56,324 bases of DNA, taken from the NCBI RefSeq assembly GCF_006151805.1, contig NZ_VDDA01000016.1, positions 1 to 56,324 of the forward strand. Reading direction: 5' to 3'. This document shows positions 24,926 to 33,519 of the stretch, piece by piece (the first letter of the stretch is position 1; each line of letters begins with the position of its first letter). Source of the stretch: Methylobacterium terricola. GTDB taxonomy: Bacteria > Pseudomonadota > Alphaproteobacteria > Rhizobiales > Beijerinckiaceae. A model generated the notes under the pieces. It made no database searches, was not told where the DNA came from, and saw nothing but the letters and a program-made list of their open reading frames with translations. The position numbers and the translations under genes are program-made.

Positions 24926-24947
24926 ATGTAACTTTATAACGTTACAT
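24926..24947. promoter_or_regulatory. Zur-like palindromic operator upstream of TonB receptor
   Basis: A 22-bp near-perfect palindrome, ATGTAACTTTATAACGTTACAT on the plus strand in two halves, has 10 of 11 complementary pairs. It lies 51 bp before the TonB receptor ATG and downstream of the riboswitch. Its GTAA...TTATAAC...TTAC core resembles the alphaproteobacterial Zur box as I remember it. Iron or other Fur-family regulators are alternatives. Confidence 0.5.
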
Positions 24948-24997
24948 TTGCGGCGTGACCCGCTACGGACGGGCGTCAGCCTGCCCCGGACCCCATC

Positions 24998-27136
24998 ATG
25001 CCCGCGCTCCGCGCCTCGCGTTTCACCACCTTCGCCACCGCCCTCGCCGCTCCGCTCCTCGCCGCCCAGCCCGGCGCCGCGGAAGACCTGACCCTCGACA
25101 CCATCGACGTCGCGGGCATGCGCGGCCGCGACGCCGCCGCCCCCGGCCTCAACCTCGCGACGCCGTCGCGCTCAGGCTCCCGCCTCGGCCTCACCCCGCT
25201 CGAGACCCCGGCGAGCCTCGACATCATCAGCGGCGAGACCATCCGGGCCCGCGGCCAGAACACCGTCGAGGAGGCGGTGACCCAGAACGCCGTCGGCATC
25301 ACCAGCATCGCGGCGCCGGGCAACGGCAACCTCGCCTTCACGGCGCGGGGCTTTGCCGGCGCCGGCTCGGTGCAGCAGCTCTATGACGGCACCCGGCTCT
25401 ATGTCGGAGCCGGCACGGTGACGTTCCCGTTCGACACCTGGTCGGCGGAGCGGATCGAGGTCCTGCGCGGCCCGGCCTCGGTGCTCTACGGCGAGGGCGC
25501 GATCGGCGGCATCATCAACGTGGTGCCGAAGAAGCCGGTCTTCACCCCCATCGGCGAGGCCCGGGCGGCGATCGGCTCGGACGGCGTGGCGCGGCTCGCC
25601 CTCGATACCGGCGGGCCGGTCGGCGAGGACCTGGCCTACCGGATCAACCTGAGCGGCAACCGGGCCGACGGCTGGGTGAAGCCCGACGGCGATTTTCGCA
25701 ACATCGCCCTCTCGGCCGCGGTGACGTGGCGGGCGGCGCCCGACCTGAGCGTCACCCTCTCGCACGATCTCGGCTATAACGAGCCGGCGCGCTACTGGGG
25801 CTCGCCGCTGGTCGGCGACCGGGTGCCCGACCGCCTGCGCTTCACCAACTACAACATCCGGGATTCGCAGATCGCCTGGTTCGACAACTGGACCCAGCTG
25901 CGCACCGAGTGGACCCCCACGGCCGACATCACGATCCGCAACACCGCCTACCGTCTCTCGACCGAGCGGCACTGGCGCGACGTCGAGCAATACACCTACC
26001 AGCCGGCGAACGGGCTGATCCGGCGCGACGACTACATCGAGATCTTCCATCACGAGGAGCAGATCGGCAACCGCTTCGACGCCACCTTCCGCGGCAGCCT
26101 GTTCGGCTTCAAGAATTCCGTGGTGGCCGGCTTCGACGTCAACCACATCGATTTCCGGCGCGACAGCAATTCCCCGTTCGGCGGCGCGAGCTTCGTCGAT
26201 CCGTACACGTTCGCCCAAGGCGGCTTCATCAACCTCGCGGGCACCCGCACCGACATCGTCTCGCGCACCCGCCAGGCCTCGGTCTTCGCCGAGGACCGGC
26301 TGGAGCTGTCGCCCCAGCTCGCCCTCGTCACCGGCATCCGCTACGACGCGCCGACGGTCGCGGTGAGCCGGCCCCTCGCCGGGACGGCGTTCGAGAAGAC
26401 CTTCGATTCGGTCAGCACCCGCATCGCCGCGGTCTACACCCCGACGCCCGACCTTGCCCTGTATGCCCAGTACGCCACCGCGGCCGATCCCCTCGGCAGC
26501 CTGATCACCACCAGCGTGTCGCAGGCGCAGTTCCAGCTCGCCACCGGCGAGCAGGTCGAGGCCGGCGCCAAGGGCCTGTTCGACAACGGTCGCGGCGAGT
26601 GGACCTTCGCGGCCTACCACATCCGCAAGGACAACCTGCTGACCCCGATCCCCGACCGGCCGACCGAGGTCGCGGCGGTCGGCAGCCAGTCGTCGCGGGG
26701 CATCGAGGTCGCCGTCGCCTACCAGCTGTCGGAGGCCTGGCGCATCGAGGCCAACACCGCCCTGCTGCGGGCCCGCTACGACAATTTCTCGCAAGTCACC
26801 GATGCGGGCCTGGTGTCGTTTTCCGGCAAGGTCCCGACCGAGGTGCCGCAGCGCGTCACCAATGTCTGGCTCAGCTACGCCTTCGCCCCGGGCTGGGTGG
26901 CGCGGCTCGGCGTCAACGATGTCGGGCCGGTCTTCAGCGACTTCGCCAACACGGTCCGGCGCCCGGCCTACACGCTGGTGAACGCCACCCTGGACTGGCA
27001 GGTGACCCCGACCTCGCGCCTGTCCCTGCGCGGCTACAACCTCACCGACCAGCTCTACGCGGTCTCGGGCAACACCAATTCCTGGCTGCTCGGCCGCCCG
27101 CGCTCGGTCGAGCTCGCCTACCACGTCACGTTCTGA
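24998..27136 (+). CDS. TonB-dependent outer-membrane receptor
   Basis: This is a 712-residue receptor. The signal peptide covers about 1-29 (TALAAPLLAAQPGAAE region), followed by a TonB-box-like LDTIDVAGM. The plug domain (about 60-170) holds TPLETPASLDIISGETIR, NGNLAFTARGF, and RIEVLRGPASVLYGEGAIGGIINVVPKKP, quoted by blocks. The 22-strand barrel ends in SVELAYHVTF with a terminal phenylalanine, as expected. The type resembles siderophore receptors, but control by a B12 riboswitch suggests cobalamin, cobalt or a metal chelate as cargo. It overlaps the PepSY gene by one base (TGATG). Confidence 0.93.
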   Translation: MPALRASRFTTFATALAAPLLAAQPGAAEDLTLDTIDVAGMRGRDAAAPGLNLATPSRSGSRLGLTPLETPASLDIISGETIRARGQNTVEEAVTQNAVGITSIAAPGNGNLAFTARGFAGAGSVQQLYDGTRLYVGAGTVTFPFDTWSAERIEVLRGPASVLYGEGAIGGIINVVPKKPVFTPIGEARAAIGSDGVARLALDTGGPVGEDLAYRINLSGNRADGWVKPDGDFRNIALSAAVTWRAAPDLSVTLSHDLGYNEPARYWGSPLVGDRVPDRLRFTNYNIRDSQIAWFDNWTQLRTEWTPTADITIRNTAYRLSTERHWRDVEQYTYQPANGLIRRDDYIEIFHHEEQIGNRFDATFRGSLFGFKNSVVAGFDVNHIDFRRDSNSPFGGASFVDPYTFAQGGFINLAGTRTDIVSRTRQASVFAEDRLELSPQLALVTGIRYDAPTVAVSRPLAGTAFEKTFDSVSTRIAAVYTPTPDLALYAQYATAADPLGSLITTSVSQAQFQLATGEQVEAGAKGLFDNGRGEWTFAAYHIRKDNLLTPIPDRPTEVAAVGSQSSRGIEVAVAYQLSEAWRIEANTALLRARYDNFSQVTDAGLVSFSGKVPTEVPQRVTNVWLSYAFAPGWVARLGVNDVGPVFSDFANTVRRPAYTLVNATLDWQVTPTSRLSLRGYNLTDQLYAVSGNTNSWLLGRPRSVELAYHVTF

Positions 27137-28605
27137 TGCGGGCCCCAAGGCTGACGGGCTCGGCGTCGAAGGCCCTGGTCAAGCGGCTGAAACGGTGGCT
27201 GCATCTCGGCCATCGCTGGCTCGGCATCGTCACCGGCGTCTTCGTCGTCGCCTGGTTCGCCTCCGGGCTGGTGATGCTGGCCGTCGGCTTCCCCGCTCTC
27301 ACCGAGGCCGAGCGGCTCGCCGCCCTGCCGCCGCTCGACCGGGCGGCGGTGCGGCTGACGCCGCAGGAGGCGATGGCGCGGGCGGGCCTCGCCCGATTCC
27401 CCGCCCGCCTCACCCTGGCGATGCGGGGCGGCGAACCCGCCTACTGGATCACCGGCGCCGACGGGGTGCGCCGGGCCGTGTCGGCGGCGACCGGCCTGCC
27501 CGTCCCGCCGCTCGACGCCGCGAGCGCGGCGGCGCTCGCCGCGACCCACCCGGCGGCGCGGTCGGTCACCGATCTCGGGCCGGTGACCCGCGACCAGTGG
27601 ACGGTGACGGCCCGCTTCGATGCGGCAAGGCCGTTCCGGCGCGTCGCCCTCGGCGATGCCGCCGGGACCGAGCTCACCCTCTCGGTCGCCACGGGGGAGC
27701 TCGTCCTCGACACCACGCGGACCGAGCGGGTGTGGAACTGGGTCGGCGCGGTGACCCACTGGATCTACCTCACGCCGCTGCGGGCGCGGGCGGGCTTGTG
27801 GCAGGACGTGGTCCTGTGGCTCTCCGGCATCGCGCTCGCGGGAGCGGTCAGCGGCTACGCCCTCGGCTTCGTCAGGCTGATGCGCGACCGGCTCACGCCG
27901 TATCGCGGCTGGACCGCCTGGCACCATCTCGCGGGCGTCGCCGGCGGTCTCGCGATCGTCACCTTCCTGCTCAGCGGCTGGCTGTCGATGAACCCGCGCG
28001 GCTGGTTCGGCCCCCGCGCGCCCGATGCCGCCATGCGGGACTCCTATGCCGGGCAGACGGCGCCGGTCTTCCCTCTCGGTCTCGACGCGGTCGCGCGGGC
28101 GCCCGCGGGGAGCGTGGCGCTCGACTTCGCCTGGATCGGCGGCCGGCCCCTCGTCACCGCGGCCGGACCGGGCGGGACCGCCCCGTGCTGCGGCACGGCG
28201 CTCACGCCCGAGGCTGTCGTCGCGGCTGGACGCCGGCTGCTGCCCGAGACCCCGCTGCGCGCCGTGACGCGGATCGCCGCGCCGGATGACTACTGGTACG
28301 ACCGCCACGGCGCCCTGCCTCTGCCGGTGCTGCGCCTCGCCTTCGACGATCCGGCAGGGACGTGGTTCCACCTCGATCCGGCCACCGGGGCGATCCTTAG
28401 CCGGACCGACCGCAGCGGGCGGGCCAATCGCTGGCTGTTCGACGCCCTCCACACCCTCGATGCCGGCCCGCTGGCGCGGCATCCGGGCTGGCGCATCGGG
28501 CTGATCATCGCGCTGAGCGCCCTCGGCCTGTCGGTCGCGGGCAGCGGCGTCGTCCTCGGCTGGCGCCGGCTGCGGCGGCGCGGTCGACGGCCGGGACGCG
28601 CGTGA
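27136..28605 (+). CDS. PepSY-associated membrane protein
   Basis: This is a 489-residue inner-membrane protein of the PepSY_TM family, commonly paired with TonB receptors and suspected to act in metal-chelate reduction or release. The first helix (about 24-46: WLGIVTGVFVVAWFASGLVML) follows an LHLGHRWLG histidine motif. A periplasmic PepSY domain follows (about 75-200). Further helices occur near 230-250, 265-290 (WHHLAGVAGGLAIVTFLLSGWLSMNP) and 455-480. The start codon shares a base with the receptor stop, so translation is coupled. The histidine-rich ends of helices are candidate haem or metal ligands. Confidence 0.88.
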   Translation: MRAPRLTGSASKALVKRLKRWLHLGHRWLGIVTGVFVVAWFASGLVMLAVGFPALTEAERLAALPPLDRAAVRLTPQEAMARAGLARFPARLTLAMRGGEPAYWITGADGVRRAVSAATGLPVPPLDAASAAALAATHPAARSVTDLGPVTRDQWTVTARFDAARPFRRVALGDAAGTELTLSVATGELVLDTTRTERVWNWVGAVTHWIYLTPLRARAGLWQDVVLWLSGIALAGAVSGYALGFVRLMRDRLTPYRGWTAWHHLAGVAGGLAIVTFLLSGWLSMNPRGWFGPRAPDAAMRDSYAGQTAPVFPLGLDAVARAPAGSVALDFAWIGGRPLVTAAGPGGTAPCCGTALTPEAVVAAGRRLLPETPLRAVTRIAAPDDYWYDRHGALPLPVLRLAFDDPAGTWFHLDPATGAILSRTDRSGRANRWLFDALHTLDAGPLARHPGWRIGLIIALSALGLSVAGSGVVLGWRRLRRRGRRPGRA

Positions 28606-29266
28606 CGGCGACCGGTCCCCCCGACTATCCGCGTCCCGCCGGCACCGGTCCCGGCCCCGGTCGGCCGATGTCATGGACCGGAATCCTGGCGATGCGGGCG
28701 CCTGCCGCACAGGCCGCATCATCCGGATACGCTGCCGGGCGCCGAGCTTCCTTGCACGAACGACGCCCAGTTCATCGAATACGCTGAGTCTTCTCGCGAT
28801 CGCGCAGGCGAAGTCGGCGGCAGGATGTGCGCCGGGCAGGTTGCAGAACGGCGCGCGCCGGTCGCCGGTCCGGGGACGGAATCGAGCACAATCGACTACA
28901 CCGGCGCGACGAATCACAGACGTGGCGCCCCCGCTGCGCCGCCGGATCGACCTGCGGCGTCGATCACGGCACTGCAATCACCACCACCATTGGTTGTGTT
29001 TCGCGACATCGACTTTCGTCGGCTTCCGCCGCTCGACAGATCGACGGCGGGAGGGACGTCATCGCCCCCACAGATCAGTTGCTTGACCAGGCTATACAAC
29101 CCAAAAACAACCCGATCGACGAAGCAACACGCCAGTCGAGAGCCCGTTCTGAAAAGCTATGCCACTGTGACGGCATGCGAAAACGTCGGAATGGGCTAGC
29201 GGCATTCAGATACCGATAACTTTCCTCCTGCATACTCTAGTGATCGAAGCTGTCGGACGAGCCGGG
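28606..29266. other. Long intergenic region, lower GC
   Basis: About 660 bp between the PepSY gene and the GGDEF-EAL gene. Open frames exist on both strands but none has domain-like content, a good start or consistent codon bias. Sequence composition is less GC-rich towards 28970-29240. No tRNA, riboswitch or strong hairpin was recognised. It may hold a degraded gene; one minus-strand stretch near 28720-28880 reads as a plausible peptide but has no start and no match I recognise. Confidence 0.4.
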
Positions 29267-31555
29267 ATGGCCCTGTACCTCAAGCAATTTCCGAGGTTCC
29301 TGGCGCAGCGCCGTGGGCCGGTGATCCTGGGCCTGATCGTGGTGGCGCTCCTGTGGGGCGGCGTCGCGGTCAAGCACGAGAACGACGTGCGCAACGCCCT
29401 CCAGGATTCCGAGCGCACCACGCACAATTTCGCGATGGTGTTCGAGGAGAACGTCCTGCGCTCGATCGGCGAGATCGACAAATCGCTGCTGTACATGCGG
29501 CGCAGCATCGAGAACCGCTCCGGCCGGGAGGACTACGCCACGATCGCGAACACGACCGATCTCCTGAGCGAGATCATCGTGCAGGTGGCGATCATCGGGC
29601 CGGACGGAGTGATGCGGGCGACCAATGCCGGGCCGCAGCCGCCGCCGGCGACCGACCTCAGCGACCGCGACCATTTCCGCGTCCATGTCGAGAGCCCCGA
29701 CGACATCCTCTATATCAGCCGTCCGGTGATCGGGCGGGCGAGCGGCCGGGTCTCGGTGCAGTTCAGCCGCCGGTTCCGCGGTGCGGATGGCGGCTTCGGC
29801 GGCGTGGTGGTGGCCTCGCTCAACCCGAGCCACCTGACCCAGTTCTACGACAAGATCGACCTCGGCACCCCGGCGGCGATCTCGCTCATCGGCAGCGACG
29901 GGGTGGTGCGCTCGAGCGGCGGGGCCGGGGGCGGGTTCGGGGTCGGCGCCGATCTCAGCCGCACCGAGACCTACGCGAAGATCCGCACCGGCCGCTCCGG
30001 CACCTTCACCCTCGAGATGCCCGACGGCAGCGAGACCCGGCTGGTGACGATCCGCAAGGTGCGCGAGCATCCCCTGTGGGTGAGCGTCAGCGTGCCGGAA
30101 TCCGAGATCTACAAGGATTCCCGCGCCACCCTGCGGATCGACGCCGTGGTGGCGGCCCTGCTGACGCTGCTGGTCGGGATCGCGGTCGAGAAGCTCCTGC
30201 GCATCGAGGCCAAGCGCTCCGAGGCCGAGGCCCGGGTAGTGCGGCTCGCCTCCCTCGACCCCCTGACCGACCTGCCGAACCGCCGGGTGTTCCGCGCCTC
30301 CCTTGAGGGGCGGGCGGAGGCCGCCCGGACCGCGCCGGACGCGTCCTACGCGGTGATGTTCCTCGACCTCGACCGGTTCAAGCTCGTCAACGACACCCTC
30401 GGCCACAAGGTCGGCGATCACCTGCTCCAGGCGGTGGCCGACCGGCTCACCGCGGTGCTGGAGCCCGGCGAGGTGCTGGCGCGCCTCGGCGGCGACGAGT
30501 TCGCCCTGATGGTCCCGCGGGCCGGCGACCGGGCCCGCCTGGAGGCGCTCGCCCACCGTATCGCCGAGACGGTGCTGCCGCCCTTCGAGATCGGCAGCCA
30601 CCAGATCCGCTCCAGCGTCAGCATCGGCATCGCGGTCGGGCCGGCCGACGGGGGCACCGCCGACGACATCCTGATCGCCGCCGACCTCGCGCTCTACGCC
30701 GTGAAGGCGAGCAAGCGCGGCACCTTCCGGTTCTACGACCGGCAGATGAGCGAAGGTCTGGACGAGCGGCGCCAGCTCGAGGCCGACCTGCGCCGGGCGA
30801 TCGAGCGCGGCGAGCTGGAACTGCACTACCAGCCCTCGGTCGTGCTCAAGACCGGCGAGATCGCCGGGTTCGAGGCGCTGGCGCGCTGGCGCCACCCGGC
30901 GCGGGGCAACGTGCCGCCCTCGCTGTTCATCTCGATCGCCGAGGAATGCGGCCTGATCCACGCCATCGGCGAGTGGTCGCTGACCGAGGCCTGCCGCCAG
31001 GCCGCGACCTGGCCCGACCGGCTGAAGATCGCCGTCAACCTGTCGCCGGTGCAGTTCTCCGGCCCCGACCTCGTCGGGATGGTGCGCGGCGTGCTGGCCC
31101 GCACCGGCCTGCCGGCCCACCGCCTCGAGCTCGAGATCACCGAGCAGATGCTGCTCGACAGCGGCGAGGCGACGCTCGCGATCCTGCGCGACCTCAAGGC
31201 GCTCGGCCTCCACGTCGCGATGGACGATTTCGGCACCGGCTACTCGTCGCTCAACTACCTGCGGAGCTTCCCGTTCGACCGCATCAAGGTCGACCGCAGC
31301 TTCGTCACCGGGCTCGGCGCGGGGGCGCAGAACGCCGCGATCGTCCGCGCCGTCATCGACATCGCCCGGGTGCTCGGCATGCGCACCACCGCCGAGGGGA
31401 TCGAGACCGCCGACCAGCACCACGTCCTGGCGCTGCTCGGCTGCGACGAGGTCCAGGGCTACCTCTTCAGCCGCCCGGTCCCGGCCGACGAGGCCCGGGC
31501 CTTGATCGACCGCTGGCGGGCGGAGGACCGGCTGGCCAAGACCCTGGCGGCGTGA
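29267..31555 (+). CDS. Membrane GGDEF-EAL cyclic-di-GMP enzyme
   Basis: This is a 762-residue inner-membrane protein. TM1 is at about 19-36, a periplasmic Cache-like sensor at 37-288, and TM2 at about 291-311. GGDEF follows, with LARLGGDEFAL (motif 408-412), then EAL (536-538, FEALARWRHP). The EAL metal and catalytic blocks ELEITEQ, DDFGTGYSSL, KVDRSFV and TTAEGIET are present. No RxxD inhibitory site precedes GGDEF (EPGE occupies it). Both domains look intact, so cyclic-di-GMP synthesis, hydrolysis or both are possible. ATG 29267 was chosen because it follows GAGCCGGG; GTG 29240 is an alternative start. The 3' end lies in a tandem repeat. Confidence 0.93.
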   Translation: MALYLKQFPRFLAQRRGPVILGLIVVALLWGGVAVKHENDVRNALQDSERTTHNFAMVFEENVLRSIGEIDKSLLYMRRSIENRSGREDYATIANTTDLLSEIIVQVAIIGPDGVMRATNAGPQPPPATDLSDRDHFRVHVESPDDILYISRPVIGRASGRVSVQFSRRFRGADGGFGGVVVASLNPSHLTQFYDKIDLGTPAAISLIGSDGVVRSSGGAGGGFGVGADLSRTETYAKIRTGRSGTFTLEMPDGSETRLVTIRKVREHPLWVSVSVPESEIYKDSRATLRIDAVVAALLTLLVGIAVEKLLRIEAKRSEAEARVVRLASLDPLTDLPNRRVFRASLEGRAEAARTAPDASYAVMFLDLDRFKLVNDTLGHKVGDHLLQAVADRLTAVLEPGEVLARLGGDEFALMVPRAGDRARLEALAHRIAETVLPPFEIGSHQIRSSVSIGIAVGPADGGTADDILIAADLALYAVKASKRGTFRFYDRQMSEGLDERRQLEADLRRAIERGELELHYQPSVVLKTGEIAGFEALARWRHPARGNVPPSLFISIAEECGLIHAIGEWSLTEACRQAATWPDRLKIAVNLSPVQFSGPDLVGMVRGVLARTGLPAHRLELEITEQMLLDSGEATLAILRDLKALGLHVAMDDFGTGYSSLNYLRSFPFDRIKVDRSFVTGLGAGAQNAAIVRAVIDIARVLGMRTTAEGIETADQHHVLALLGCDEVQGYLFSRPVPADEARALIDRWRAEDRLAKTLAA

Positions 31556-31590
31556 GGACCCTGGCGGCGTGAGGACCCTGGCGGCGTGAC
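31541..31590 (+). repeat. Triple 17-bp tandem repeat at a stop codon
   Basis: ACCCTGGCGGCGTGAGG occurs at 31541-31557 and 31558-31574, with a third near-complete copy at 31575-31590. Each copy carries LAA-stop in one frame. The first copy supplies the actual stop of the GGDEF-EAL gene (31553-31555). Confidence 0.95.
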
Positions 31591-31725
31591 AGGCCGCGGC
31601 GGCGTCCGCCGCATCCGGGCGCCGGCGCATCGTCCGACGACGCGGACGCCGTTGCGCCGCAGAGCGTGCGGCCGGATCGGAGACCCGGACCCATCCGGCG
31701 GCGTCGGCCGCGGGTCGACCCGGGC

Positions 31726-32487
31726 CTAGCCCGCGACCGCGACGAGGGCCGCCGAGTCGAGGTCGAAGCTCCCGTCCGGGCCGACCGCGAAATACTCCCG
31801 GACCACGGCGGGGGCCCGGTCCTGCAGCGAGCGGATGGCCTCGGCGTGAGGCGCGGGCGTCCGCGTGCGTGCGGTCCAGACGGGAAATTCCATCCGCAGC
31901 CGCCGCATCGTGAGGCTCTCGACGGCGAAACCCGCCCGCGACAGGGCGGAGACCAGCTCGGCCGTGCTGTAGTTGCGGACATGCGAGGCGTCCCGCAGCA
32001 GCTCGATCGCCTGCAGGTGGCTGTCGAGGACGCGGTCGGCCGGCGCGACCGTGTCGATGAGCACGCCCCGTCCCCCGGGCTTCAGGACGCGGCGCGCCTC
32101 GCGCAGCCCGGCCTCCAGATCCTGCCAGTGATGCGCGGAGAAGCGGCACAGCACGGCGTCGAAGGACGCCGGCGGGAAGGGCAACGCTTCCGCAGCCGCC
32201 TGCCGGACGGTGATGTTGGACAGGCCGCGCTCGGCCGCCGCCGCAGCGACGGCCTCCAGCATGGCCGGGGTGATGTCGCAGGCGACGACCTCGGCGACGT
32301 ATGGCGCTGCACGGTAGCTGACGTGACCGCCGCCGCACCCGAGGTCGAGCACCCGTGCGGCGGAGAGGCCGCGCACGATCGCCTCCACCTGATCGAGGTC
32401 GCCGCCGGCGCTGTGAACCGTGCTGGTGACGTAGTCCGGGGCCCGAGCGCCATATTCCTGGGCGACGAAGGCGTGCTGGGTTGTCAT
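31726..32487 (-). CDS. Class I SAM-dependent methyltransferase (UbiE-like)
   Basis: This is a 253-residue Rossmann-fold methyltransferase. Motif I VLDLGCGGGHVSYRAAPYV (about 46-64) binds S-adenosylmethionine. The acidic loop VVACDITPAMLEAV follows, then a motif AEALPFPPASFDAVLCRFSAHHW, quoted by blocks, and the RVLKPGGRGVLIDTV post-motif. The start is ATG 32487. It resembles small-molecule methyltransferases; the substrate is unknown. It diverges from an XRE-type regulator across 89 bp that hold an inverted repeat, suggesting regulation by that neighbour. Confidence 0.9.
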   Translation of the reverse strand: MTTQHAFVAQEYGARAPDYVTSTVHSAGGDLDQVEAIVRGLSAARVLDLGCGGGHVSYRAAPYVAEVVACDITPAMLEAVAAAAAERGLSNITVRQAAAEALPFPPASFDAVLCRFSAHHWQDLEAGLREARRVLKPGGRGVLIDTVAPADRVLDSHLQAIELLRDASHVRNYSTAELVSALSRAGFAVESLTMRRLRMEFPVWTARTRTPAPHAEAIRSLQDRAPAVVREYFAVGPDGSFDLDSAALVAVAG

Positions 32488-32554
32488 CGAGGGGTCTCTC
32501 CAGTGGCACCGCCACCGTGAGGCCGCCCCCATGCTGGTACAAGTTGGCAGGATA

Positions 32555-32571
32555 TGCTGGTATATCCAGCA
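32555..32571. promoter_or_regulatory. Operator-like inverted repeat between divergent genes
   Basis: TGCTGG-TATAT-CCAGCA is a perfect 6-bp inverted repeat just before the regulator start. A direct copy of ATGCTGGTA lies 23 bp upstream at 32531-32539. Placement between a methyltransferase gene and its divergent HTH gene suggests the regulator's binding site. Confidence 0.6.
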
Positions 32572-32576
32572 CCCGC

Positions 32577-33368
32577 ATGTCCCTGCCCGTCGACCAGCGG
32601 CGCCTCCTCGGCGCCTTTCTCCGTGCCCGCCGGGAGGCGCTGGCGCCCGCCGCGATCGGGCAGCCGCCCGGCGCGCAAGGTCGGCGGCGTACGCCCGGCC
32701 TGCGGCGGGAGGAGGTGGCGCAGCTCAGTGGCCTCAGCACGACCTGGTACACCTGGGTCGAGCAGGGACGGGACATCGCCCTGTCGGCGGCGGCCCTGGC
32801 CCGTCTCGCGGACGGCCTGCGCCTGAACCCGGCGGAGCGCGCCTACCTGTTCGAGCTGACCCGCCGGCGCGACCCGTCCGCACCCGCCGCGGTGCCGGAC
32901 TCGGCCGCCGCTCCCCCTGACCTGCTCGACACGCTCGGCGCCCTGTCGGTTCCGGCCTACCTGCTCGACCGGCTCTGGCGGGCGCGCGGCTGGAACGACG
33001 CCGCAGGGCGCCTCTTCGCCCCCTGGTTCGATGGCGGCGAGCCGTGCCTGCTGCGGTTCGTGTTCCTGCACGCGGCGGCACGCCGCTTCATCGTGGACTG
33101 GGAGGAGCGCGCCCGTCGCCTGCTGGCCGAGTTCCGGGCCGATACCGGGCACAATCCGGACGATCCGGCGATGGTCGATCTGGTCCGCGAGCTGCGCCGA
33201 TCCAGTCCCGACTTCGCGATGTTCTGGAACGACCACGCCGTGCTGGCCCGGGAGGGCGGCCTGCGCAGCTTCGATCACCCGGAGGACGGCCGGCTGCGCT
33301 ACGAGCAGGTCACCTTCGTCCCCGCGACCCAGCCGGACCACAAGCTCGTCGTCCTGCTGCCGCGGTAG
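32577..33368 (+). CDS. XRE-family regulator with MmyB-like ligand domain
   Basis: This is a 263-residue regulator. The N-terminal helix-turn-helix (about 8-85) includes LLGAFLRARREAL, RRRTPGLRREEVAQLSGLS, TWYTWVEQGRDIALSAAAL and RLADGLRLNPAERAYLFEL, a signature of the MmyB/XRE group. The C-terminal half (about 115-263) is the MmyB-like ligand-binding domain, with ARGWNDAAGRLF, RFVFLHAAARRFIVDWEE, and FAMFWNDHAVL. The start is ATG 32577. In this group the neighbour is usually the regulated enzyme, here a methyltransferase. Confidence 0.92.
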   Translation: MSLPVDQRRLLGAFLRARREALAPAAIGQPPGAQGRRRTPGLRREEVAQLSGLSTTWYTWVEQGRDIALSAAALARLADGLRLNPAERAYLFELTRRRDPSAPAAVPDSAAAPPDLLDTLGALSVPAYLLDRLWRARGWNDAAGRLFAPWFDGGEPCLLRFVFLHAAARRFIVDWEERARRLLAEFRADTGHNPDDPAMVDLVRELRRSSPDFAMFWNDHAVLAREGGLRSFDHPEDGRLRYEQVTFVPATQPDHKLVVLLPR

Positions 33369-33519
33369 CCCGTCGATCGCCCGCCGTCGGAATGCCATCG
33401 CGATGGCGGTGGCGCTCGGGCCGGGTCGAACGGCCGGATCCCCATCCGCCGGATCGTTTCGGGCTCCGCTGTCGCGGCCCCGGCATGATCCGGACGGGGT
33501 CGTGCCCCGTCGGGGACGA

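Noticed and set aside
27118..28977. Minus-strand frame opposite the PepSY gene and into the spacer
   Set aside because: Mostly antisense; the part beyond 28606 has no start or domain, so no gene is called.
29237..32776. Minus-strand open frame of over 1000 codons opposite the GGDEF-EAL gene
   Set aside because: It is the antisense of clear GGDEF, EAL and methyltransferase genes, has His/Arg/Gln-rich shadow composition, and shows no domain.
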